Assembly (NCBI GenBank): GCA_964573775.1
Contig: CAZNKU010000052.1
Location: forward strand, 1-9,544
DNA length: 9,544 bases
Direction: 5' to 3'
Source of the DNA: CAZNKU01 sp964573775
GTDB taxonomy: Bacteria; Bacillota; Clostridia; Monoglobales; Firm-18
The notes under the pieces are model-generated. The model made no database searches and was not told the origin of the DNA. It saw only the letters and a list, made by a program, of their open reading frames with translations. The position numbers and the translations under genes were made by a program. Below are positions 1-5,615 of this stretch, piece after piece; positions within the stretch are counted from its first letter, which is position 1; each line of letters starts with the position of its first letter.

Positions 1-121
1 TCAAGTCCGCTTGCGACAGCAAGCCTGAACCCACTTCTTTTCGGTGTAGCGACTGCTTCGCCGAAATAGCGTTTCCCTCGAAGAGGGAGAGCTGCGACCG
101 AAGGAAGTACCTTTAGGTAGT
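1..121. repeat. Hairpin-rich tandem repeat, unit 1
   Basis: This is the first of two tandem copies of a unit with a period of 121 bases. It is about 54% GC, whereas the 60 bases after the array (241-300) are about 27%. It contains three self-complementary segments: GCTTGC-GACA-GCAAGC near 9-24; a longer stem in which TTCGGTG pairs with CGCCGAA (one G-T wobble) and encloses AGC-GACT-GCT; and TCCCTC-GAA-GAGGGA near 74-88. A short TACC-TTTA-GGTA palindrome lies at its right end. The window begins inside the repeat, so more copies may lie to the left. No open reading frame with a start and ribosome-binding site was found in it. It resembles a dispersed structured intergenic element, but I do not recognise a named family. 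Confidence 0.85.
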
Positions 122-244
122 TCAAGTCCGCTTGCGACAGCAAGCCTGAACCCACTTCTTTTCGGTGTAGCGACTGATTCGCCGAAATAGCGTTTCCCTC
201 GAAGAGGGAGAGCTGCGACCGAGCAAAGCGAGGAAGTACCTTTT
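122..244. repeat. Hairpin-rich tandem repeat, unit 2 (terminal copy)
   Basis: The second copy matches unit 1 over its first 101 bases with one substitution (C at 56 in unit 1, A at 177 here). It then carries an 8-base insertion, GCAAAGCG, at 223-230 before the shared AGGAAGTACCTTT end. The substitution falls in the inner AGC/GCT arm of the second hairpin and weakens it; the outer TTCGGTG/CGCCGAA stem is intact. The sequence turns sharply AT-rich after the repeat, so this looks like the end of the array. Together the two copies fill the first 244 bases, and the rest of the gene-free left end holds only the promoter and ribosome-binding site of the next gene. Confidence 0.85.
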
Positions 245-259
245 GCTATCGTAAAAATC

Positions 260-288
260 TTGCCTTTTGTCTGTTTGTATGGTAATAT
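260..288 (+). promoter_or_regulatory. Probable promoter of the NhaC-family transporter gene
   Basis: A TTGCCT hexamer at 260-265 and a TAATAT hexamer at 283-288 are separated by 17 bases, each matching the vegetative sigma consensus at four of six positions. TG at 280-281 makes an extended -10 (TGG-TAATAT). Transcription would start near 295, leaving a leader of about 30 bases, too short for a riboswitch. This is a pattern match in AT-rich DNA, so confidence is moderate. Confidence 0.4.
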
Positions 289-313
289 ATTGAAAGATAA
301 TTATTCTAATGAC

Positions 314-319
314 GGAGGA
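314..319 (+). promoter_or_regulatory. Ribosome-binding site that fixes the transporter start
   Basis: GGAGGA lies 7 bases before the ATG at 327, ideal Shine-Dalgarno spacing. An in-frame ATG at 309 lies upstream of this motif and would place it inside the coding region, so the 327 start is preferred. Confidence 0.8.
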
Positions 320-326
320 ATATATT

Positions 327-1646
327 ATGAATTTTAAAAAAGGAAATCCATTGGCATTGTTGCCAATCGGAGTATTTTTAGTGTTATACTTAGGGCTGGG
401 TATATTATTTGAATACGGACTTAAAATTCCTATGGGATTTTATAACATTCCAATTGTGGTAGCATTTCTTGTGGCATTGCTTACGGCTTGTATGCAAAAC
501 AGAAAGGTCAGCTTTGATGACAAACTTACCCTTATGGGAAAAGGCATTGGTGACAAAAATATTGTTACTATGATACTTATTTTTCTTGCGGCAGGTATTT
601 TTGTGGGTGTGGTTGGCAGAAGCAGTGCAGAATCGGTAGCATATTTTATGCTTTCTGTAATTCCTGCACAGTATGCTGTAGCTGTTTTGTTTGTAGTAAG
701 TTGCTTTGTTTCAACAGCCATGGGTACATCTGTTGGCACCATTACACTTATTACACCAATAGCAGTGGCAGTATCAACTGCTTCAGGCTTCAGCCTGCCT
801 TTGTGTATAGGCTCTGTTATGGGTGGTGCTATGTTTGGTGACAATCTGTCCTTTATATCCGATACAACAATTGCGGCCTGCAATGGTCAGGGCTGTGCAA
901 TGAAGGATAAATTCCGCGAAAACTTTGGGATAGCGTTTCCTGCAGCTATTGTTACACTTATCATCATAATTATACTTTCAATGAATCAGGATATAAACCA
1001 CATACAGACACATGATTATAATCTTATCCAGACTATCCCTTACATATTGGTGCTTATAGGCGGTATAGTAGGAATAAATGTGTTTGTTGTACTTATTGTT
1101 GGAATAGTGTCCGGTTCTGCAATTATGGTTTTAACAGGCTCTACTGCTGTAACAGACCTGCTTGCAAATATGGGAACAGGAGCATCAGGCATGTTTGAAA
1201 CAGCTATGGTGGCAATACTTGTGTCTGCAATATGTGCCCTTATTCGTGAGTATGGCGGCTTTGATGCCCTTTTGTACGGTATCAAAAAAATATTCAGAGG
1301 CAAAAAAGGTGGTCAGCTTGGTATGGGGCTGTTGGTAGGTGCAATGGATATAGCTACTGCCAATAATACTGTTGCCATAGTTATGGCAAATCCAATTGCC
1401 GCAGAGATGGCAAAAGACTATGGTATAAGCCCTAAAAAGTCTGCATCTATATTAGATACATTTTCCTGCGTATTTCAGGGTGTTATCCCTTACGGTGCAC
1501 AGATGCTTGTGGCAATATCCGCTGCAACGGAGCTTGGGCACAGTGTATCGGCCTTTGAAGTAATACCTTATTTGTTCTATCCATTTATACTTCTTATAAG
1601 TTCACTTTTGTTTATTTATGTTATACCAAGTAAAAAAACTATGTAA
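327..1646 (+). CDS. NhaC-family Na+/H+ antiporter-type transporter
   Basis: This is a 439-residue polytopic inner-membrane protein of the NhaC part of the ion transporter superfamily. These secondary carriers usually exchange Na+ for H+, but some members are proposed to carry amino acids such as methionine (MetT type). About ten or more hydrophobic segments are visible, for example residues 9-31, 41-56, 79-97, 113-133, 203-218, 237-270, 292-306 and 411-433. The family signature GAMFGDNLSFISDTTIAA is at 167-184. Further family-like blocks are ATANNTVAIVMANPIA at 343-358 and FQGVIPYGAQ at 383-392. The length is normal for the family. The ATG at 327 is chosen over the ATG at 309 because of the GGAGGA placed before it. 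The gene has its own probable promoter and terminator and stands directly before a methionine operon, which makes a methionine-related substrate possible but unproven. The family call is firm; the substrate is open. Confidence 0.85.
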   Translation: MNFKKGNPLALLPIGVFLVLYLGLGILFEYGLKIPMGFYNIPIVVAFLVALLTACMQNRKVSFDDKLTLMGKGIGDKNIVTMILIFLAAGIFVGVVGRSSAESVAYFMLSVIPAQYAVAVLFVVSCFVSTAMGTSVGTITLITPIAVAVSTASGFSLPLCIGSVMGGAMFGDNLSFISDTTIAACNGQGCAMKDKFRENFGIAFPAAIVTLIIIIILSMNQDINHIQTHDYNLIQTIPYILVLIGGIVGINVFVVLIVGIVSGSAIMVLTGSTAVTDLLANMGTGASGMFETAMVAILVSAICALIREYGGFDALLYGIKKIFRGKKGGQLGMGLLVGAMDIATANNTVAIVMANPIAAEMAKDYGISPKKSASILDTFSCVFQGVIPYGAQMLVAISAATELGHSVSAFEVIPYLFYPFILLISSLLFIYVIPSKKTM

Positions 1647-1652
1647 TACCAA

Positions 1653-1676
1653 ACTGCCGAATTTTAATTCGGCAGT
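1653..1676 (+). other. Perfect 11-bp inverted repeat after the transporter gene
   Basis: ACTGCCGAATT and its exact reverse complement AATTCGGCAGT are separated only by TT. It begins six bases after the stop codon and lies three bases before a second, stronger hairpin. It has no T-tract, so it is not a terminator by itself. It could stabilise the 3' end of the message or be a protein site; no function can be read from the sequence. Confidence 0.6.
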
Positions 1677-1679
1677 CTG

Positions 1680-1714
1680 AATCAAGGAATACTAAGGTAT
1701 TCCTTGATTTTTTT
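1680..1714 (+). terminator. Intrinsic terminator of the transporter gene
   Basis: A perfect 13-bp stem (AATCAAGGAATAC at 1680-1692 with GTATTCCTTGATT at 1697-1709) encloses a TAAG loop and runs directly into seven T residues (1708-1714). This is a textbook Rho-independent terminator. It should largely separate the transporter transcript from the metF operon. Its 3' arm also contains the proposed -35 element of the metF promoter. Confidence 0.9.
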
Positions 1715-1732
1715 AAGATTTTATTTTATAAT
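1704..1732 (+). promoter_or_regulatory. Probable promoter of the metF-metH operon
   Basis: A perfect -10 hexamer TATAAT at 1727-1732 stands exactly 17 bases after TTGATT (1704-1709), which matches the -35 consensus at its first four positions. The -35 lies inside the 3' arm and T-tract of the preceding terminator. A start near 1739 would give a leader of about 27 bases. The spacing and perfect -10 make this a good candidate, though such AT-rich DNA gives chance matches. Confidence 0.55.
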
Positions 1733-1752
1733 TATAAGCATAATAAACAGAT

Positions 1753-1758
1753 AGAAGG
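1753..1758 (+). promoter_or_regulatory. Ribosome-binding site of metF
   Basis: AGAAGG lies 7 bases before the ATG at 1766, which supports that start. Confidence 0.65.
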
Positions 1759-1765
1759 TATTAAA

Positions 1766-2626
1766 ATGAGGTTAACAGAAATAATAAAGGGAAGCAAACC
1801 AAGTTTGTCCTTTGAGGTTTTTCCGCCAAAGACAAGTGATAATTTTGAAAGCGTAATGAATGCCACAGAGCAGATTGCAAAGCTTAATCCAAGCTATATG
1901 AGTGTTACCTATGGTGCAGGCGGAGGCACATCCGACTATACTGCGCAGATTGCAAAAAACCTTAAAAATTCGGGTGTTACGGCACTTGCACATTTAAGCT
2001 GTATTTCTTCAACAAAAGAGCTTGTGCATTCTCAGCTTGAAAAGTTAAGGTCTTTAGAAATTGAAAATATTCTTGCCCTTCGAGGTGACATTCCTGACGG
2101 TATGAGTATGGACCATCTTGATTATCACTACGCCTCCGAGCTTACTGAAGAAATCCGTATTTTTGGCGGTTTTTGCATAGGCGGTGCCTGTTATCCTGAA
2201 GGTCATCCCGAAAGTAAAAACAGTGCCGCAGATATTGAAAGCCTCAAAATAAAGGTGGACTGCGGTTGCGAATTTTTGACTACACAGATGTTTTTTGACA
2301 ATAATATTCTATATAACTTTATGTACAGATTGTTGCGTGCAGGGGTTGATGTTCCTGTTGTTGCAGGTATAATGCCTGTTACAAATGCAAAGCAGATTAA
2401 AAGAATTTGTGCCATTTCAGGCAACGCTTTGCCACAGCGTTTTATACGCATAGTTGACAGATATGGCGACAACCCCGAGGCTATGAAGCAGGCAGGCATT
2501 GCTTATGCAACAGACCAGATTATAGACCTTTATGCCAACGGCATAAACGCTGTACATATATATTCAATGAACAAGCCTGACGTGGCGCAGCAGATTCAGA
2601 AGAATCTTTCGGAAATAATAAAATGA
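1766..2626 (+). CDS. metF: 5,10-methylenetetrahydrofolate reductase
   Basis: This cytosolic flavoenzyme reduces 5,10-methylene-tetrahydrofolate to 5-methyl-tetrahydrofolate, the methyl donor for methionine synthase. The 286-residue product has the normal length of bacterial MetF, a single TIM-barrel domain. Visible family blocks are SFEVFPPK (15-22), with Glu17 matching the catalytic glutamate of the E. coli enzyme; VTYGAGGGTSDYT (47-59); ALAHLSC (73-79); ALRGDIP (104-110), with Asp108 matching the folate/flavin-contacting aspartate; TTQMFFDN (172-179); GIMPVTN (201-207); and HIYSMNKP (264-271). It is the first gene of the operon, and its stop overlaps the ATG of the next gene (ATGA), so the two are probably translationally coupled. 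No MetV-like zinc partner gene is seen, so this looks like the stand-alone type. No riboswitch fits in its short leader. Confidence 0.96.
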   Translation: MRLTEIIKGSKPSLSFEVFPPKTSDNFESVMNATEQIAKLNPSYMSVTYGAGGGTSDYTAQIAKNLKNSGVTALAHLSCISSTKELVHSQLEKLRSLEIENILALRGDIPDGMSMDHLDYHYASELTEEIRIFGGFCIGGACYPEGHPESKNSAADIESLKIKVDCGCEFLTTQMFFDNNILYNFMYRLLRAGVDVPVVAGIMPVTNAKQIKRICAISGNALPQRFIRIVDRYGDNPEAMKQAGIAYATDQIIDLYANGINAVHIYSMNKPDVAQQIQKNLSEIIK

Positions 2627-3219
2627 GTATGATTAACGTAATTTGTGGCACAGTGCCTGCAGAAAAAATAGTTATAAACAAAAACGAGCTTGCCGAGAGG
2701 CTTAAGGCAGACCGCAGTTTTGAACATTCTGTAGTTGATATGTGCATAGAGGAGTTTAACAGAGTTGCAGACTACAGGTATGCATACACATGCGTACCTG
2801 TAGATTTTGTGGATGAAAATATATGTAATTTGGGATTTGGGAACATTTACAGCAAAAATCTATGCAATGTTTTGCGAGGCTGTAAAATGGCAATAGTTTT
2901 AGCTGTTACTACGGGCATTAGTGTGGACAGGCTTTTGAATAAATTTTCTGTAACTTCTGCATCAAAGCGCTTTATAACAGATGCTGTAGCTTCTGCGGCG
3001 GCAGAGTCATTTTGTGACTATATGGATGACATGTTGCGTAAAAATCCTGAGAAGCTACATCGTTTCAGTCCCGGCTACGGAGACTTGGCGTTGGAAACTC
3101 AGACACAGTTACTTGGTATGTTAAATGCCTCAAAGAATATTGGAATAACAATAAATAAGTCACTTTTGATGACACCTGTAAAATCCATAACTGCTATAAT
3201 GGGGGTTTGTGATGAGTAA
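2623..3219 (+). CDS. Stand-alone methionine synthase reactivation-domain protein
   Basis: The 198-residue protein resembles the C-terminal S-adenosylmethionine-binding activation domain of cobalamin-dependent MetH, encoded here as its own gene. That domain remethylates oxidised cob(II)alamin using S-adenosylmethionine and one electron from a reductant such as flavodoxin. The main evidence is the block RFSPGYGD (147-154), which fits the RxxxGY S-adenosylmethionine motif of MetH, followed by a glutamine-containing helix and MTPVKSITAIMG (183-194), typical of the end of this domain. It is shorter than the roughly 330-residue E. coli domain, as in free-standing forms such as Thermotoga TM0269. 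The ATG at 2623 overlaps the metF stop by 4 bases; an ATG at 2629 is an alternative start. Its end overlaps metH by 8 bases. Only a weak GGA precedes the start, so coupling from metF is likely. The family is clear; activity on the neighbouring MetH is inferred from context. Confidence 0.88.
   Translation: MSMINVICGTVPAEKIVINKNELAERLKADRSFEHSVVDMCIEEFNRVADYRYAYTCVPVDFVDENICNLGFGNIYSKNLCNVLRGCKMAIVLAVTTGISVDRLLNKFSVTSASKRFITDAVASAAAESFCDYMDDMLRKNPEKLHRFSPGYGDLALETQTQLLGMLNASKNIGITINKSLLMTPVKSITAIMGVCDE
3201..3205 (+). promoter_or_regulatory. Ribosome-binding site of metH, inside the preceding gene
   Basis: GGGGG lies 6 bases before the ATG at 3212 and can pair with the anti-Shine-Dalgarno CCUCC with one G-U wobble. 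A GTG at 3209 abuts the ATG in frame; the ATG is preferred for codon type and spacing. Confidence 0.5.
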
Positions 3220-5569
3220 AATACTTGAACTTATAAAGAAAAAGAGAATATATTTTGATGGCGGTACAGGCACTTACCTTCAGGCAAGGGGGTTGCAGCC
3301 CGGTACACCGCCTGAAATGTGGAATATTGAAAATCCCGATGCCATTACAGGTATGCACAAGGCATATCTTGATTCAGGTTGTAATGTTATCACAACAAAC
3401 ACATTTGGTATAAACCGTGATAAATATGATAATTATGAAGAACTTATAATTGCGGCAATAAATTGTGCAAATAAAGCGGCAGAAGATAGAGAAAATGTTT
3501 TTATTGCCTTTGACATAGGTCCTACAGGCAGACTTTTAGAGCCTTTAGGTGACCTTGCATTTGAAGATGCGGTTGAGCTTTACTCTGCAAATATCAGGGT
3601 TGCGGCAAAGTGCGGAGTAGACCTTATAATTATCGAAACAATGAATGACAGCTTTGAAACAAAGGCGGCTGTACTTGCGGCAAAGGAAAACAGCGACCTG
3701 CCCATATTTGTAACCAATGTATATGACGAGGGCGGAAAGCTGATGACCGGTGCAAGCCCTGAGGCTATGATTGCTATGCTTGAAGGTTTGGGCGTAGATG
3801 CATTAGGTCTTAACTGCTCTGTTGGTCCCGACAAAATGCTTGCAATTATAGACAGGTTTATGGAGAATTCATCTGTGCCCGTTATTGCAAATCCCAATGC
3901 AGGACTTCCCGTTGTTGCAGACGGAAAGACAGTTTTTAATATTGATGCAGAAGAGTTTTCTGATTATATGGTTAAGCTTGCACAAAAGGGGGTTAACATT
4001 TTAGGTGGTTGTTGCGGTACCACTCCTGAATATATGAAGAAAACCGTTGAAAAAACAGCGGAGATAGAGTATAAGCTACCGAATTTCAAGGAGCACACCG
4101 TTGTTTCTTCATACACACAGGCTGTTTTTGTAGGTGAAAAGCCCATTTTGATTGGAGAAAGAATAAATCCTACAGGAAAGAAAAAACTCAAAGAGGCGTT
4201 AAAAACCGAGGATTTAAACTATATTTTAAACGAGGGTATTACCCAGGCTGAAAAGGGTGTACACATACTTGACGTAAATGTAGGCTTGCCTGAAATAGAC
4301 GAGGCGAGAATGATGAAAAAGGTTGTAACCGAGCTTCAGGCGGTTACAGATTTACCTTTGCAGATTGATACATCAGACCCTAAGGTTTTGGAAGATGCTA
4401 TGCGTTATTACAACGGTAAGCCACTTGTAAACTCCGTAAACGGTGAACCTGAAAGTATGGAGGCGGTTTTTCCGCTTGTGAAAAAATACGGCGGTGTAGT
4501 TATAGCACTTGCAATGGATAAAAGCGGTATTCCCGAAACTGCAGAGGGCAGAATTGCCGTTGCAAACAAAATTATCGAAAAGGCTAAAGAATACGGTATA
4601 GATAAAAAGGATATTATAGTAGACCCTCTTGCTCTTACAATTTCTTCAGAGCCTAATGGTGCAATAGTTACACTTCAGGCTGTAAAAATGCTTCGTGAAA
4701 TGGGCATAAAATCAAGCCTTGGTGTTTCAAACATTTCCTTTGGTTTGCCAAAGCGTGAAATTATAAATTCCACATTTTTTGCAAATGCTCTGGAAAACGG
4801 TCTTGACTGCGCAATCATAAATCCGTTTTCAGAGGGGATGATGAATGTTTATTATGCCTTCAACGCTCTTCATAATCTTGATACTGCATGCGGCGAATAT
4901 ATTGCATATGCAGACAGTATCGAAGATACAAAAACCGAAGTGGTGTCAGATACAAGCCTTAAAAATTCAATTATTAAGGGTATGGCTGATATGTCATCAA
5001 AGGGAGCAAAACAGCTTTTGGAAACTGTAAAGCCACTTGATGTAATAAATGACCACATTATACCTGCACTTAACGAAATAGGCAAGGCATTTGAAGAGAA
5101 AAAGGCATACCTTCCACAGCTTTTAATGAGTGCCGAGGCGGCAACTGCAGCCTTTGAGGAGGTTAAAAAGCTACTCCCCACAGCACAGGCAGAAAGCGAA
5201 CGAAAAGTTATACTTGCAACCGTTAAAGGTGATATTCACGACATCGGCAAAAATATTGTAAAGGTGTTGCTTGAAAGCTATGGCTTTACGGTAATAGACC
5301 TGGGCCGTGATGTAGACCCCGGGGATGTGTGTAAGTGTGCGGTGGAAAACAACTGTAAATTAGTTGGTTTAAGTGCCCTTATGACTACAACAGTTCCATC
5401 TATGGAGGAAACTATACTTAAGCTCCACGCACTTGATAAAGGTATAACAGTAGCAGTAGGCGGTGCTGTTTTAAATCTCGAATATGCTGATATGATAAAA
5501 GCAGATTTTTACAGTCCTGATGCTATGGATATGGTAAGATTTACAGAAAACTTTTATAAGAATTATTGA
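3212..5569 (+). CDS. metH: Cobalamin-dependent methionine synthase lacking the reactivation domain
   Basis: This cytosolic enzyme transfers a methyl group from 5-methyl-tetrahydrofolate through cobalamin to homocysteine, forming methionine. Numbering from the ATG (785 residues), the homocysteine/zinc domain occupies about 1-290: GGTGTYLQ near 17-24, NTFG near 63-66, and zinc ligands Cys202, Cys267 and Cys268 in LNCS and GGCCGTTP. The pterin-binding domain covers about 305-570: GERINPTG 315-322, QIDTSDP 384-390, NSVNGE 407-412, DPLALT 471-476. A helical cap follows at about 580-655, with YLPQLLMSAEA. The cobalamin domain has the DxHxxG motif (Asp674, His676, Gly679), SAL 721-723 and GG 750-751. 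E. coli MetH has about 1227 residues; the missing C-terminal part is the activation domain, encoded instead by the gene just upstream, which overlaps this one by 8 bases. All catalytic landmarks are present, so this is a natural split form, not a broken gene. Confidence 0.96.
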   Translation: MSKILELIKKKRIYFDGGTGTYLQARGLQPGTPPEMWNIENPDAITGMHKAYLDSGCNVITTNTFGINRDKYDNYEELIIAAINCANKAAEDRENVFIAFDIGPTGRLLEPLGDLAFEDAVELYSANIRVAAKCGVDLIIIETMNDSFETKAAVLAAKENSDLPIFVTNVYDEGGKLMTGASPEAMIAMLEGLGVDALGLNCSVGPDKMLAIIDRFMENSSVPVIANPNAGLPVVADGKTVFNIDAEEFSDYMVKLAQKGVNILGGCCGTTPEYMKKTVEKTAEIEYKLPNFKEHTVVSSYTQAVFVGEKPILIGERINPTGKKKLKEALKTEDLNYILNEGITQAEKGVHILDVNVGLPEIDEARMMKKVVTELQAVTDLPLQIDTSDPKVLEDAMRYYNGKPLVNSVNGEPESMEAVFPLVKKYGGVVIALAMDKSGIPETAEGRIAVANKIIEKAKEYGIDKKDIIVDPLALTISSEPNGAIVTLQAVKMLREMGIKSSLGVSNISFGLPKREIINSTFFANALENGLDCAIINPFSEGMMNVYYAFNALHNLDTACGEYIAYADSIEDTKTEVVSDTSLKNSIIKGMADMSSKGAKQLLETVKPLDVINDHIIPALNEIGKAFEEKKAYLPQLLMSAEAATAAFEEVKKLLPTAQAESERKVILATVKGDIHDIGKNIVKVLLESYGFTVIDLGRDVDPGDVCKCAVENNCKLVGLSALMTTTVPSMEETILKLHALDKGITVAVGGAVLNLEYADMIKADFYSPDAMDMVRFTENFYKNY

Positions 5570-5576
5570 CAGACAA

Positions 5577-5614
5577 AATAAATGAGATACAGATTTTTCT
5601 GTATCTCATTTATT
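5577..5614. terminator. Bidirectional terminator between metH and the SulP gene
   Basis: A perfect 17-bp stem (AATAAATGAGATACAGA with its exact complement) closes a TTTT loop. It starts 7 bases after the metH stop and ends 1 base before the stop codon of the opposing SulP gene. T-rich but interrupted tracts follow on both strands, so it can serve both convergent genes. The stem is AT-rich but long. Confidence 0.8.
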
Positions 5615-5615
5615 G

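Noticed and set aside
1..244. Possible CRISPR array
   Set aside because: The two units are almost identical over their full length, with no short repeat plus variable spacer pattern, and no cas genes are present.
309..326. Upstream ATG at 309 as start of the NhaC-family gene
   Set aside because: It would put the GGAGGA ribosome-binding site inside the gene; the ATG at 327 has that site at ideal spacing and begins with a more typical N-terminus.
440..883. Open frame opposite the NhaC-family gene (about 147 codons)
   Set aside because: It is a complementary-strand shadow of a membrane protein gene, with no family resemblance.
3209..3211. GTG at 3209 as metH start
   Set aside because: An ATG follows immediately in frame with suitable spacing from GGGGG; the GTG adds one residue and has poorer spacing.
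3212..5569. metH as a truncated pseudogene because it lacks about 440 residues relative to E. coli
   Set aside because: All four expected domains end cleanly, the catalytic residues are present, and the missing domain is supplied by the adjacent overlapping gene.
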